Assembly: GCA_030706145.1 (NCBI GenBank)
Contig: JAUZPB010000017.1
Coordinates: 1-60,595 of the forward strand
Reading direction: 5' to 3'
Length of the DNA: 60,595 nt
Source of the DNA: Bacteroidota bacterium
Lineage (GTDB): Bacteria > Bacteroidota > Ignavibacteria > Ignavibacteriales > SURF-24
A program made the position numbers and the translations under genes. Each line of letters opens with the position of its first letter. Positions within the stretch are counted from its first letter, which is position 1. The notes below the pieces were generated by a model that was given only the letters and a program-made list of their open reading frames with translations, did no database searches and was not told the DNA's origin. Below, piece by piece: positions 18,262 through 28,604 of the stretch.

Positions 18262-21200
18262 ATGTGGTTAACCAGATTAGCATTAAAGTATCCGATTTCG
18301 ACTTTCCTTTTTGCAGTAACAATAATGATTTTTGGATATGTCTCCTTTTCGCAGCTTCCCGTTGATTTACTACCAAATATAACAATACCAGTTATTACAA
18401 CTGTAACTTTTTATTCTGGGGCAGGTCCATTGGACATGGAGCAGTCTGTTACAACACTGATAGAGCGAAACGTAAGCTCGGTCAGTGATGTTGATTATGT
18501 ACAATCTTCAACAAAAGAAGGCATTTCACAAGTAAGAATAAACTTTAATTGGGATGCAAATGTAGATGTAGGTTTAGTTGATGTTGTACAAAGGGTAAAT
18601 AGAATAATCAATCAGTTACCCACAGGTGTTCAGCAGCCAACAGTACTAAGGTTTGATATTACAAACCTCCCTGTTTGTAACATTGCAGTTTCCGGTGATA
18701 TGGATGAAAGAGATCTATATGATCTAGCCTACAATAATATTGAACCGCAGATTGAGCACCTTCCTGGAGTAGCTTCTGCTCAGGTTCTAGGAGGCAAGAT
18801 TCGGGAAATTCACATTACAATAGACCGGGACCGACTACAGGCTCTGCAGATCCCGGTAACGCAGGTTTTAACGGCCATTGCAAGTTCGAACCTTATACTT
18901 CCATCGGGTGATTTGAAGACAGGTAATTTTGACTATTCATTAAAAACTGAAAGCCGTTTTAATGTAATCAGACCAATGGAAGATATAGTAGTCAGAGTAG
19001 TAAATGGTGTTCCTGTCAGAATAAAAGATATTGCAAAGGTTGAAGACAGCTATCAGGAACAAACAGAAATTATTAGAATCAACGGCAAGCCGGGCTTAAC
19101 TCTAAGAGTACAGAAGCTTGCAAGTGCCAATACTGTTGATGTAGTAAATGCCGTTCTTAAGGCTTTACCTAAACTTAATGGTATACCGGAAAACGTAAAG
19201 CTTACACTCTCATTTGATCAGTCACTTTACATTAAGCAGACAATCTCAGGGCTGCAGAGAGAAGCAGTCCTTGGAGCCGTGCTAGCAATGCTAGTAATAA
19301 TGTTATTCCTTAGAAATCTGAGGGGAACTTTAATTATTTTAGTTGCCATTCCACTTTCAATACTAATTACTTTTATTTGGTTCCGATTTGGTAACGTCAC
19401 ACTTAATATAATGACTTTTGGGGGGCTAGCTTTAGCAGTAGGGCGACTTGTTGATGATTCCATTGTTGAGCTTGAAGCTATTTCGCGCCACTATAATGAA
19501 AGAAAAGAAGGTCAGTCAAAGATTCAGGCCACACTAGATGCAGCAAAAGAAGTTGCCTCTCCAATTTTTGTATCGACACTTACAACTGTTATTGTATTTC
19601 TACCGATCGTCTTTTTGACAGGCATTGCAAAGATGCTCTTTATTCCTCTTACAATTACAATTGCTGTAGCGCTGTTTGGATCCTTTTTTATATCAAGAAC
19701 CGTAACACCTCTTATGTGTTTAAAGTATCTTCCACCTGAAAAACTTCTAGACAGACAGTCTACAAGACTCTCTGACAGAATAAGAGTAATAGCTCATGAT
19801 ACATTAGATAAGATCGATGATATTTATGTTAGGCTACTAAGCTCAGTCTTAAAAAGGAAGAAAGTTTTAATTCTTAGTATTATAGGGGTTGCGGCCTTAT
19901 CGCTTATACTATTTAAGTTCATTGGTACTGAATTTTTCCCAGATCAGGATGAAGGGCAGTTCACTATGTCGATTAAATTGCCAGTTGGTACAAGAGCCGA
20001 AGTTACAGATAAAACAGTAAGGGAAATTGAAAGTATAATATTAAAGAATGTCCCAGAAGTACAAGCAATGATTTCTGACATTGGGGTACCTGCAACAAGA
20101 AGCGGAAATTTTTTCTCAAGAAATGCAGGCAGTCATGCTGCAAATGTTCAGGTCGCATTAGTTCCAGTTGAAGAAAGAAATCGATCAGTCTTTGAAATTG
20201 TCAAACAATTGAGGCCAAAACTAACAAAGATTCCAGGTGCTGCAATCTTCATTAATACTGGGGGTTTTCTAAAGTTCTTGATGAATTTTGGTTCCTCAGC
20301 TCCTATTGATGTTGAGATTCGTGGATTCGACCTTGATGCAGGCTCACAGCTTGCAAAAGACATTGTTGCCATCGTGCGGGCTACTCCGGGAGCAACTGAT
20401 GTACAGATAAGCCGGGAGGACAATCTTCCTGAGCTAAGGGTTAGAATCGACAGAGATAAGGCTGGCGTTTTGGGCATTAATGTTGCTGAGATCTCAAATA
20501 CGATCAACACAATGATCAATGGTTCGGTAGCATCTCTTTACACAGATCCTGTAACTGGAAATCAGTATAATATACTAGTAAGGCTAAATGAAGATTACCG
20601 CTCACAGATTGGTGACCTGCAGAAAATAAATATTACAACTCCAAGTGGAGAGCAAGTACTTCTTGGGAACATTGCCACAATTGAGAGAGCTAATGCGCCA
20701 GTTCAGATCGATAGGAAGTATCAGCAAAGATTAGTTGAAGTTACGGCAAACGTAACAGGACGTGACCTAGGTAGTGTAGCAAATGATATACGTGATAGAT
20801 TACAAAATGTAACTATTCCCCCAGGTTTTGAAGTAAAATTAACTGGAAATGTAGAACAGCAGCAGAAAACCTTCAGAGATTTACTACTAGCCTTCGGGCT
20901 TGCGATACTTTTAGTTTATGTTGTAATGGCCTCGCAATTCCAGTCATTCTTAGATCCATTTATTATAATGTTTACAGTTCCACTTGGAATAGTTGGAGTT
21001 CTCTGGGCTTTATTCCTTACAGATACAACTCTTTCTGTTACTTCTTTCCAGGGCATAATTGTTATGGTGGGGATAGTTGTAAGCAATGGAATTCTTTTAG
21101 TTGATTATACAAATCATCTAAGGATGAAAGGAGTCACCTTAACAGAGTCAATACTACAGGCAGGAAGGACAAGATTAAAACCTATTTTGATGACTTCCCT

Positions 21201-21396
21201 TGCAACTGTACTTGGCTTGATCCCCATGGCAGCAGGTATAGGAGGCGAAGCCACTCAGGCTCCTCTTGCAATTGCAGTTATCGGCGGTCTTACGGTTTCG
21301 ACAATACTTACGTTATTCTATGTGCCAGCACTATATATGGTATTTGAACAGAGGATTAAGCGCGATGTAAAACCTGAGGAGGCAAATTCTGAATGA
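18262..21396 (+). CDS. RND (AcrB/HAE1-like) efflux pump
   Basis: A 1044-residue inner-membrane drug/proton antiporter of the hydrophobe/amphiphile efflux family, full length. It has the first helix near 10-30, a large periplasmic porter loop, and the helix-4 acidic pair in GRLVDDSIVELEA that carries protons in AcrB. The second half repeats the topology (FQSFLDPFIIMFTVPLGIVG, then GIVVSNGILLVDY). The loop after the first helix (SQLPVDLLPNITIPV) is the family signature. The downstream outer-membrane channel gene overlaps by ATGA. As such pumps often do, it may export bile salts, dyes or antibiotics; the substrate is not predictable here. Confidence 0.95.
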   Translation: MWLTRLALKYPISTFLFAVTIMIFGYVSFSQLPVDLLPNITIPVITTVTFYSGAGPLDMEQSVTTLIERNVSSVSDVDYVQSSTKEGISQVRINFNWDANVDVGLVDVVQRVNRIINQLPTGVQQPTVLRFDITNLPVCNIAVSGDMDERDLYDLAYNNIEPQIEHLPGVASAQVLGGKIREIHITIDRDRLQALQIPVTQVLTAIASSNLILPSGDLKTGNFDYSLKTESRFNVIRPMEDIVVRVVNGVPVRIKDIAKVEDSYQEQTEIIRINGKPGLTLRVQKLASANTVDVVNAVLKALPKLNGIPENVKLTLSFDQSLYIKQTISGLQREAVLGAVLAMLVIMLFLRNLRGTLIILVAIPLSILITFIWFRFGNVTLNIMTFGGLALAVGRLVDDSIVELEAISRHYNERKEGQSKIQATLDAAKEVASPIFVSTLTTVIVFLPIVFLTGIAKMLFIPLTITIAVALFGSFFISRTVTPLMCLKYLPPEKLLDRQSTRLSDRIRVIAHDTLDKIDDIYVRLLSSVLKRKKVLILSIIGVAALSLILFKFIGTEFFPDQDEGQFTMSIKLPVGTRAEVTDKTVREIESIILKNVPEVQAMISDIGVPATRSGNFFSRNAGSHAANVQVALVPVEERNRSVFEIVKQLRPKLTKIPGAAIFINTGGFLKFLMNFGSSAPIDVEIRGFDLDAGSQLAKDIVAIVRATPGATDVQISREDNLPELRVRIDRDKAGVLGINVAEISNTINTMINGSVASLYTDPVTGNQYNILVRLNEDYRSQIGDLQKINITTPSGEQVLLGNIATIERANAPVQIDRKYQQRLVEVTANVTGRDLGSVANDIRDRLQNVTIPPGFEVKLTGNVEQQQKTFRDLLLAFGLAILLVYVVMASQFQSFLDPFIIMFTVPLGIVGVLWALFLTDTTLSVTSFQGIIVMVGIVVSNGILLVDYTNHLRMKGVTLTESILQAGRTRLKPILMTSLATVLGLIPMAAGIGGEATQAPLAIAVIGGLTVSTILTLFYVPALYMVFEQRIKRDVKPEEANSE

Positions 21397-22751
21397 TACA
21401 AGACAAATTGTTTTATTATGGTTTCAGAGCAGCTAATATTCCTCGTAAAGGGATGGTCTATATTTCACTAATAGTATTGTATATGTTATTTTCCTTCAAG
21501 GTTATAGCTCAAACGAAAGTTGTGTCTTTTAATAAACTATCTCTGCATGAGGCCACATCATTAGCTCTAGAGAACAATCCATCAATAAGGCTTGCAAATT
21601 CGGCATACAACGTCAATGTTGCAGGGCTAAGGCAAAGCAGATCGGGCCTATTCCCAAATATAAACTTCTCTGCTCAGGGCTCGCGTACTGAAGGAGCTTT
21701 TATTTTTAATCCAGATTTTCCTGCACGTGAGCAGAAATACAATAATTATACAACGGGGATTTCAATTAACCAGTTAATATATGATTTTGGAAGGACAACA
21801 AGCCGTATTGAGGCTAGTGAAGATTTAGTTGATGCTTCAAACTATGATTATATTTCTGCAAAGGAAAATGTAATAGTAAATGTGCAGGTTGCATATTTCT
21901 CATATCTTCAGGCTCAGTACGTGGCCAAAGTGAATGAAGATCTCCTTAGGCAAGCAGAAGAACACCTAAAGATTGCAAAGGCTTTTTATTCAGCTGGCCA
22001 GCGCCCACAGTACGATGTTACAAAGGCTGATGTAGATGTTGCAAATGCAAATGTAAATTTGCTTGGCGCAAGAAATCAGGTTCAGATAACGAGATTGCAG
22101 CTTGAAAATGCGATGGGAATTCAAAATCCGGAATTATATACTGTTACCGACTCACTTGCGATTGTACCATTTAATATTTCTATTGATTCAGCGCGTGCAA
22201 TATCATTTAATAGCAGATCTGAATTAAAGGCCCTTAATTTCAGGTTGCAGGCAAATGAAAATTTGGTCTCATCTGCGTGGTCTCAAAATCTCCCAGCCCT
22301 AACTGCATTTGGTACATATAACTGGAATGGATTTGAGCCAACAAGTTTAAAGAGCAGGTGGAATGCCGGAGTTACTTTTAACTTTCCAATATTTCAGGGT
22401 TTTGCTGTCAGTGCACAAGTTGAGCAGAATCAGGCAAATGTTCAGCAAGTTCAGGCCAATATTGAATCAACCAGGCAAGCTATACTACTTGAAGTATCTC
22501 AGTATTATCTTTCAATGAAAGAAGCATTAAATAGAATTGACGCTGCCAATAAACTGATACAATCAACTGTTGAAAATCTTAGACTTGCCGAGGGCAGATA
22601 TAATTCAGGTGTAGGTTCTGCTACTGAAATAACAGATGCACAACTTCTTCTTTCAAACGCAAGAATTACATATATACAAGGCTTATATGATTACAACACC
22701 TCTGTAATCAGGTTAAAGAAATCAATGGGAATAATATCAAATGGAAGCTGA
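21393..22751 (+). CDS. TolC-like outer-membrane efflux channel
   Basis: A 452-residue outer-membrane efflux protein with two tandem OEP repeats (about 55-240 and 265-445), each opening with a similar SLHEATSLALENNPSI or SRSELKALNFRL pattern. These form the alpha-barrel tunnel that docks with the adaptor. The start overlaps the pump's stop (ATGA) and GAGGAGG lies about 10 nt upstream, supporting coupled translation. A signal peptide follows at about 21-41 (MVYISLIVLYMLFSFKVIAQ), so an internal start there is possible. It completes the tripartite pump. Confidence 0.93.
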   Translation: MIQDKLFYYGFRAANIPRKGMVYISLIVLYMLFSFKVIAQTKVVSFNKLSLHEATSLALENNPSIRLANSAYNVNVAGLRQSRSGLFPNINFSAQGSRTEGAFIFNPDFPAREQKYNNYTTGISINQLIYDFGRTTSRIEASEDLVDASNYDYISAKENVIVNVQVAYFSYLQAQYVAKVNEDLLRQAEEHLKIAKAFYSAGQRPQYDVTKADVDVANANVNLLGARNQVQITRLQLENAMGIQNPELYTVTDSLAIVPFNISIDSARAISFNSRSELKALNFRLQANENLVSSAWSQNLPALTAFGTYNWNGFEPTSLKSRWNAGVTFNFPIFQGFAVSAQVEQNQANVQQVQANIESTRQAILLEVSQYYLSMKEALNRIDAANKLIQSTVENLRLAEGRYNSGVGSATEITDAQLLLSNARITYIQGLYDYNTSVIRLKKSMGIISNGS

Positions 22752-22792
22752 GGCAAGGGACACTGAAGCTAAAACAAGGTACACATACACAC

Positions 22793-23380
22793 TTAAAGAG
22801 TTATTCTTTCCATTGCCATATCGTCAATATCTTTAAATGGAGTGCATTTTTCAAGGTTCACTGTGAGATCATCACATTTAAGGAAATCAATAGCATCATC
22901 TTTTCTTAATATAACAGGCATGCGGTGATGAATTTTCTTAATAAACTCATTAGGCGGGGTTGTAATAAATGATGCGAAAAGTTCATTCTCATGTTCAATA
23001 TATACAGCCGGGACAAAAAATATTTTTTCATCTTTTAGAAATATTCTAAACGGGATTTTTTTATCTCCTTCTGTTTTCCATTCATAGAAAGCAGTCATTG
23101 GCACAATACAGCGGTTTGCTTTGAATATATTCATCCAATAGGGCTTTTCCTTAATTGTTTCAATTCTTGAATTAAATATTAGAGAGGATTCCCTTGAAAA
23201 TTTAATTCCCCATTTCATTGGTAAATATTTAAGAGAATCTTCTTTAAGGATAAGAGTCATGATCTTCTGTGTAGGAGAAATATTAGTTTTTGATACCTCT
23301 GGTTCTGGAACAAGATCCTTCAGTTCAAGATGGCTGAATAAATCTTCAGTCGAAATAATATTTTCAAATCTTCCACACAT
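22793..23380 (-). CDS. SRAP-domain protein (HMCES/YedK-like abasic-site protein)
   Basis: A 195-residue protein made of one SRAP domain, which covalently captures abasic sites in single-stranded DNA through its second residue and so shields them until repair. The opening MCGRF gives the catalytic Cys2, free after Met removal, which fixes the start. Further site residues are Asn in FNSRIET near 73, Glu in TAFYEWK near 102 and the His in HHRMPVIL near 152. It stands alone between the efflux operon and a GrpB gene and is a little shorter than the ~220 of many homologues. Confidence 0.93.
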   Translation of the reverse strand: MCGRFENIISTEDLFSHLELKDLVPEPEVSKTNISPTQKIMTLILKEDSLKYLPMKWGIKFSRESSLIFNSRIETIKEKPYWMNIFKANRCIVPMTAFYEWKTEGDKKIPFRIFLKDEKIFFVPAVYIEHENELFASFITTPPNEFIKKIHHRMPVILRKDDAIDFLKCDDLTVNLEKCTPFKDIDDMAMERITL

Positions 23381-23598
23381 GCTTTTACACCTTAATAATT
23401 TTTAGATCATGTTTTACAAAATGCTCTGCCAAATACTGAGCGATATCATAATATGTATAAATATTACTAATCCTTTTGTGCAAAAGCAACAATAATTACC
23501 AGGGATGGTCTTTTTACTTTGGTAATTTTTGCATTATAAAAAGTGGGTATCAAACTATGTGGGGAAATTGCATGCAATATTAAAAGCTTAGCATCAGC

Positions 23599-24111
23599 TT
23601 AGCATTTCAAGGCGGCGATTTTTTCAATTTTTCTAATGAATTCTGATTTAGCTTCTGCATATTCATTTGTATCATTCCATTCACGTTTAGCAAGATCCTT
23701 TTTTAATGCTGCATACTGGTTTGCTATATCAGAATTCATTCTAAGATAGTCTCTAAATAAAAGGTGACGCCGCCAGAATTCACTTCCTTCAGATACCATG
23801 TGTATATGGTGTGTTACTTTCCCATCCATTATTTTCTTAAAGAAGCGTCTATAGGGCATTACATCTTCATATTCAGGAATATACTCATATCCCAGAGCTT
23901 TAATTTCTACAATAAGAGAATCGGCCTCAGAAAAATCAAACAGTCCAATCATAATATCAATAATAGGTTTTGCAGCAAGTCCTTTTACGGATGTACTACC
24001 AATATGTTCAATAATACTGGTTTTTGAGCCTAAGGCTTCTTGCAGCAAATGTTTTTCCTTTTTAAACAAGCTGATCCATTCTTCTGAATACTCATATAAA
24101 ACTATCTTCAA
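23599..24111 (-). CDS. GrpB family protein (UPF0157)
   Basis: A 170-residue GrpB/UPF0157 protein, a relative of nucleotidyltransferases. The motif IEHIGSTSVKGLAAKPIIDIMIG (34-56) carries the GS and the D-x-D-like acidic pattern of that fold. The later HHIHMVSEGSEFW and the conserved FRDYLR are typical of the family. Some members are fused to dephospho-CoA kinase; here it stands alone. Its activity is not established. A 10-bp tandem repeat (AGCTTAGCAT twice, 23585-23605) spans the stop codon. Confidence 0.85.
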   Translation of the reverse strand: MKIVLYEYSEEWISLFKKEKHLLQEALGSKTSIIEHIGSTSVKGLAAKPIIDIMIGLFDFSEADSLIVEIKALGYEYIPEYEDVMPYRRFFKKIMDGKVTHHIHMVSEGSEFWRRHLLFRDYLRMNSDIANQYAALKKDLAKREWNDTNEYAEAKSEFIRKIEKIAALKC

Positions 24112-24137
24112 ATAAATTATCCTATTTTTTCATTTCC

Positions 24138-24157
24138 ACCGGGCTTTGTAGCCCGGT
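24138..24157 (-). terminator. GC-rich hairpin after the M16 operon
   Basis: Perfect 8-bp stem ACCGGGCT / AGCCCGGT with a TTGT loop just beyond the stop of the M16 peptidase at 24174. No U-tract follows on the minus strand. Position and strength favour a terminator or mRNA end. Confidence 0.5.
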
Positions 24158-24173
24158 AGAAATTTTGTTTTAC

Positions 24174-25628
24174 TTATTGTTGTTTTTTAGCTTCCGGCAT
24201 ATTTTCAGTTGGGATTGCAATATCAATTTCATTTACTTGACCAAGACTTGAAAGCGGTTTATCAAAGTCGTTTTTATTGCCAACAACCAAGATCTGCATT
24301 TTGTCTGGTTGTAAATGTTTTTTTGCAGCAAGCAGGATATCAGCTTTTGTCACTTTTTCAACACCATTTCTTGTCTTTTCAATAAAATCCAGGGGATAAT
24401 TAAAATAGGCGTAATTCATAAGGCGCTCGACAATCTTACCTTTTGAGTCAAAATTAAAGACAAAACTGTTCATATAGCTGTCCTTTGCCTTTGCAAGTTC
24501 TTCATCAGTAACTTCCTCTTCTGTAATACGTTTTACTTCCTTCAACAATAGTTCTACGGCGTAAACAGTTGAAGAGGACTTTGTCTGAGTTCCGCAATTA
24601 AAAATGCCAAGATGATCATAATCAGCGCCAAAATATCCCCAAGGAGCATATGTCAGTCCTTCTTTTGTACGCAGTACTTTGAACATTCTATCAAAAGAAA
24701 GGATCTGATTCATAATGAGTAAGGCGGGGTAATCGGGATCATCTAGCTTTCCTCCAATGTGACCAAGCTGAATATGCGACTGATTAACATCGTTCTTCTG
24801 TATAAAATTAACAGTGTATTTATGCTGATAGTTAACCTGCGGTTTTGCAGGGAAATCAATTTTCTCTTCTGGCCATGCAGAAAATGCATCTTCAAGTTTT
24901 TTCTTTAGTTCTTTCACATCAAAATCACCCCAGGCAGCTAATATAGTATTGTTAGGATGGTAATATTTTTTATAAAATGCAACAATATCATCTCTTGTAA
25001 TAGAGTTAATGGTCGAATATTCAGCATATCGGGAAAATGCATGGTCCTTTCCGTAGATAAGGTTTCTAAATTCCCTGTCAGTAATAGACCAGATATTATC
25101 ATTGCGTCTGGAAATCCAAGTTTTTTGTTCAATCTTTGCCAGAGCAATTTTATCTTCTGGCAAAGCAGGATGCATAAGTAAATCAGAGAAAATGCTGATT
25201 CCTTTATCAATATCTTCTTTCAGTAAAGATACATAAGCATATGTTGCATTTGTTTCCCCATAGGTTTCAATATCGGCTCCCAAGCCTTCAAGGAGTTTAT
25301 CCATCTTATCACCTGGTATATTTTCTGTCCCACCTGTACGCAGCACAGTTCCAGTAATAGATGCTAAACCTATTTTGTCATTTGTTTCATATATTGATCC
25401 AGCACCAATCATGGCTCTTAGGTCAACGGTTGGATATTGGTGGTCCTCAATCAAGAATAATCTCATTCCATTTTTAAGAGTAACATTTTCAATCTTAGGC
25501 ATTTCAATCTTATGTAATTGAGGATAAACTAATTTTTCTTTTGGACTCTTTTGTGCAAAAGACAAAATTGAAGAGATTAAAATGCACAGCAGAATAAGAT
25601 TGGCATTTATAAGTTTAAGCAGTTTCAT
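24174..25628 (-). CDS. M16 family peptidase-like protein, non-catalytic partner
   Basis: A 484-residue exported protein with a signal peptide (LINANLILLCILISSILSFAQ). It has the two M16 half-domains (about 50-260 and 260-470), but where an active M16 enzyme carries HxxEH this one has GLASITGTVLRTGG near 86, so zinc binding is lost. Such proteins pair with an active M16 subunit to form the closed chamber, as in mitochondrial processing peptidase and bacterial heterodimers. Its start overlaps the stop of the active partner (25625-25628, ATGA), so equal synthesis is likely. Confidence 0.9.
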   Translation of the reverse strand: MKLLKLINANLILLCILISSILSFAQKSPKEKLVYPQLHKIEMPKIENVTLKNGMRLFLIEDHQYPTVDLRAMIGAGSIYETNDKIGLASITGTVLRTGGTENIPGDKMDKLLEGLGADIETYGETNATYAYVSLLKEDIDKGISIFSDLLMHPALPEDKIALAKIEQKTWISRRNDNIWSITDREFRNLIYGKDHAFSRYAEYSTINSITRDDIVAFYKKYYHPNNTILAAWGDFDVKELKKKLEDAFSAWPEEKIDFPAKPQVNYQHKYTVNFIQKNDVNQSHIQLGHIGGKLDDPDYPALLIMNQILSFDRMFKVLRTKEGLTYAPWGYFGADYDHLGIFNCGTQTKSSSTVYAVELLLKEVKRITEEEVTDEELAKAKDSYMNSFVFNFDSKGKIVERLMNYAYFNYPLDFIEKTRNGVEKVTKADILLAAKKHLQPDKMQILVVGNKNDFDKPLSSLGQVNEIDIAIPTENMPEAKKQQ

Positions 25629-27145
25629 AAAGCACCTCCTTTTCCTTCAGGAATAATCTCTCCAATAGTTCTGTTTTTGTTGACCAGATATTTCCTTGCA
25701 ACTGCTTTTACATCTTCTATTGTGATTGCATCTACTGCTTTTATAATATCGAAAGTCAGGCGCCAATCTCCACGGACAACATCATTGAAAGTCAGGCTAG
25801 CTGCCATACGCGAATTTTCTTTCATCCCATCATACATCCATTTTTTTGTCTGGTGCTTATATTTCGAAAGTTCTTCTTCGGTAATTGATTCATTAATAAG
25901 TTTTGAAATTTCGTTATCAATTACTTTCAAGCATTCATCGGATGAATGGTCTTTTGCAGGATAACAATAAACTGCAAAAAGGTTAGGATATTTTGTTCCA
26001 GGCCAACCATTAAATGAGCCGGAATATACGGCAATTTTTTTCTCCTTAACAAGTACGCTAAAAAGTCTGGAAGATCTTCCCTGGCCAAAAATGTTTGCCA
26101 TTGCATCGAAGGCAATATCATCACTACTATTTATTCCTGGGCGATGGTAACCCACAATTATGAGCGGTTGCGCCTGTGCTTCCACAGTCACGTGTCTTTC
26201 TCCCCACTGCTCAGGTTCTTCTGTACGAAGTGGTTCAGGTTTAGGTCCAGATGGAATACGCGCGAAGTACAGATCAGCAAGTCTAAAAACCTCTTCAGCT
26301 TTTACATCACCTACAATTGCGACAGTTAAATTGCTGGGGCTGTAATACTTTTTGAAATATTTTTTTACATCATTTCGTGTAATTTGCTTTAGATCGGACA
26401 TATGGCCAACTACTTCATGATGATAAGGATGTGATTTAAATGCGACGCTGAAAAAGTCCTCAAATAGTTTTCCCGTAGGTTGAGTTTCAACGCCAAGGCG
26501 GCGCTCTTCCATGATTACGTCTCTTTCTTCAAAAAACTCACGGAACAAAGGATTCATGAACCTATCGGATTCCATTGCCATCCAGAATTCCAGGCGGTTT
26601 GAAGGCAGGCTTACGATATATTGTGTAGCATCAGTACTAGTATAGGCGTTAAGTCCACTACCTCCCTGCTCGTCGTACATATCCCAATATTCACCGACTT
26701 TTATAAACTCTCTGGCTTCTTTCTTTAACTCTTGAAACTCATTTTGAAGAGTACTGATCTTTTGACTGTCAGGATGGACAGCTTTTTTCTCTAAGCTAAG
26801 CTGATCGTAGACTTTGTCGAGTTTATCAAGCACTTTACTTTCAGCTTCAAAATCTTTTGTACCAACTGTCTTTGTTCCCTTGAAGGCCATATGTTCAAGT
26901 ATATGAGAAATACCAGTTATTCCGTATGATTCCTGGGCGGAACCTACATCGGCATAAATATGAAAAGATACGACAGGAGCTTCGTTGCGTTCTAATACAA
27001 TGAACTTCATCCCATTGTTCAAGGTATGTTCTTTGACCTTTTCTTTAATTTTTTCAAAGGTTTGAGCATTAAGTAAAGACAGAAATAGAGGGAAGAACAG
27101 GAAAGAAAGAATTACGCCTGTTCGCTTTTGCTTTCTCAGGTGCAT
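25625..27145 (-). CDS. M16 zinc metallopeptidase, catalytic subunit
   Basis: A 506-residue M16 (pitrilysin-like) peptidase with a signal peptide (VILSFLFFPLFLSLLNAQ). The inverted zinc motif H81-I-L-E84-H85 is intact, and a further Glu in FFEERDVI near 206 is the expected third zinc ligand. Compared with the family there is an inserted, highly charged helical stretch at about 100-150 (LEKKAVHPDSQKISTLQNEF), which lengthens the distance between the motifs. With its inactive partner at 24174 it forms a probable periplasmic heterodimer that degrades peptides inside a clam-shell chamber. Confidence 0.94.
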   Translation of the reverse strand: MHLRKQKRTGVILSFLFFPLFLSLLNAQTFEKIKEKVKEHTLNNGMKFIVLERNEAPVVSFHIYADVGSAQESYGITGISHILEHMAFKGTKTVGTKDFEAESKVLDKLDKVYDQLSLEKKAVHPDSQKISTLQNEFQELKKEAREFIKVGEYWDMYDEQGGSGLNAYTSTDATQYIVSLPSNRLEFWMAMESDRFMNPLFREFFEERDVIMEERRLGVETQPTGKLFEDFFSVAFKSHPYHHEVVGHMSDLKQITRNDVKKYFKKYYSPSNLTVAIVGDVKAEEVFRLADLYFARIPSGPKPEPLRTEEPEQWGERHVTVEAQAQPLIIVGYHRPGINSSDDIAFDAMANIFGQGRSSRLFSVLVKEKKIAVYSGSFNGWPGTKYPNLFAVYCYPAKDHSSDECLKVIDNEISKLINESITEEELSKYKHQTKKWMYDGMKENSRMAASLTFNDVVRGDWRLTFDIIKAVDAITIEDVKAVARKYLVNKNRTIGEIIPEGKGGAL

Positions 27146-27158
27146 TACTCCTCCTAAT

Positions 27159-27500
27159 TTAGGTTAATAATGAAATGTGAAAGATTAGTAAAAACGATCC
27201 TATAAAAATGGTTATTACAGCCAATACCTTAAAAGCTTTATTTACAGTCTTAAATCTTAGAAGACTGAAGATGATAGCTAAGATCAAAGTAAATGCAGCA
27301 AAATAAAATATAAGAGATGTATTGCGGAAAAATTCCGGAAAATATTTAAGATATTCCTGTATCCTCTCTTCAGGAGGAGATACTTGAGTCTTAACTGATT
27401 GAAGAATGGCCCATAATGCCCAGAAACAAAAGGAAGGCATGAGCAAAAGAAATCCAACAGCTTGAAAATAACCAATTGATAATTTATCCTTTGATTCCAT
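27159..27500 (-). CDS. Small three-helix membrane protein of unknown function
   Basis: I do not recognise a family. The ATG at 27500 is preceded by GGAGGAAGGT, the best ribosome-binding site in the area, and gives 113 residues; a longer frame to 27575 lacks one. The product has a short charged N-terminus (MESKDKLS), a first helix near 10-33 (FLLLMPSFCFWALWAIL), a polar loop with EERIQEYLKYFPEFF, and two further helices (about 60-82 and 91-112). It lies 13 bp from the M16 catalytic gene, so it could be co-transcribed and membrane-linked to that system, but this is inference. Confidence 0.7.
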   Translation of the reverse strand: MESKDKLSIGYFQAVGFLLLMPSFCFWALWAILQSVKTQVSPPEERIQEYLKYFPEFFRNTSLIFYFAAFTLILAIIFSLLRFKTVNKAFKVLAVITIFIGSFLLIFHISLLT

Positions 27501-27590
27501 TTGACCTTCCTCCATTAAATAAATTGTTAATTGAAGGTAAAAATACACCAAGTGGATAACACACATTATAAGCAAGTTCTGCTTATCTCA

Positions 27591-27623
27591 GGTACCTTTT
27601 CTCTTGAAAAATAATAAGGTACC
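27591..27623 (-). terminator. Hairpin downstream of the ABC operon
   Basis: GGTACCTT / AAGGTACC, 8-bp perfect stem with a 17-nt AT-rich loop, in the 323-bp gap after the ABC ATPase (ends 27824). The flanks also carry a direct CTCAGG repeat. The rest of the gap is AT-rich with no recognisable gene. The U-tract is poor, so termination is only likely, not sure. Confidence 0.4.
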
Positions 27624-27823
27624 CTCAGGTTACAAATACACACAAAAATGATAAAACAACACGACTATCTTTTTATTATACAAAAGTGGAGGTTTATATC
27701 CTTTTTATACGAAAGTAAATATAAAAAGAAATTCAAAGAAAATCGCAGCCAATTTTGGTCACATATAATTGGGGTAATTTATACTTCAAGCTAAAACTAT
27801 TTGTCTTTTTCTTATTTGTACTT

Positions 27824-28534
27824 TCAGTTATGCAGTACTTGATCTTTATCAATCCTACCATCAAGAAGATGAAGTATCCTGTCAGTTTTGGAAGCAAAAT
27901 GTTCATCGTGCGTTACAATAATTATTGATTGTCCATTTTCCTCATTTAGTCTTTTAAAAAGGTCATAGATCAAAGCGGAATTATGCGAATCGAGGTTACC
28001 GGTAGGTTCATCAGCAAGGAGGACAACAGGTTCATTTGCTAGTGACCTTGCAATTGCAACTCTTTGTTGCTGTCCACCTGAGAGCTGATTTGGTTTACTA
28101 CTTAATTTCTCATAAAGGCCTACTTGACTGAGCAAGGCTTTTGCCCTTTCTTTTGCTTGCTTTTGGCCAAATTTTCCCCGTGCAAGCATGGGTATCATTA
28201 CATTTTCAAGGGCGGAAAATTCAGGCAGCAAAAAGTGGAACTGGTAAACAAAACCAAGTTTATCATTACGAATTACGGCGAGTTCGTCTTCATTCATTTG
28301 AGATATTTCCCAGTCATTAAGAAATATTTTCCCGGAAGAAGGTTTATCCAGCCCACCCATAAGATAAAGCAGTGTAGTTTTTCCCGAGCCGCTTGGACCC
28401 GTAATTGCAGTAAACTCGCCTTGTTCAATATTAAAACTAAGATCAGGAAGGATCGTGTTTTCAATTATCCCCTCATTGCTCTTTGAAATTAAGGTTTTAC
28501 AGACATGTTCCAAGCGAATTATTGGCTTTTGCAT
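27824..28534 (-). CDS. ABC transporter ATP-binding protein (LolD/MacB-like)
   Basis: A 236-residue ATPase. Walker [18 protein letters not shown]-loop [20 protein letters not shown], signature [15 protein letters not shown], Walker [14 protein letters not shown] and the H-loop VTHDEHFA are all intact. The [12 protein letters not shown] spacing is typical of the LolD/FtsE/MacB class, which powers mechanotransmission rather than substrate passage. I use the ATG at 28534; a TTG six bases earlier is the only alternative. It is the last gene of a minus-strand operon with two FtsX-like permeases and an adaptor. Confidence 0.94.
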   Translation of the reverse strand: MQKPIIRLEHVCKTLISKSNEGIIENTILPDLSFNIEQGEFTAITGPSGSGKTTLLYLMGGLDKPSSGKIFLNDWEISQMNEDELAVIRNDKLGFVYQFHFLLPEFSALENVMIPMLARGKFGQKQAKERAKALLSQVGLYEKLSSKPNQLSGGQQQRVAIARSLANEPVVLLADEPTGNLDSHNSALIYDLFKRLNEENGQSIIIVTHDEHFASKTDRILHLLDGRIDKDQVLHN

Positions 28535-28604
28535 AGGCAATTTGCATTATATATAATTAAGAATTTTTTCTAAGTTAATTTATAAAAGAAATCCATAAAG
28601 CGAT

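Noticed and set aside
23585-23605. Tandem repeat AGCTTAGCAT twice at the end of the GrpB gene
   Set aside because: A simple two-copy duplication at a stop codon, with no sign of function.
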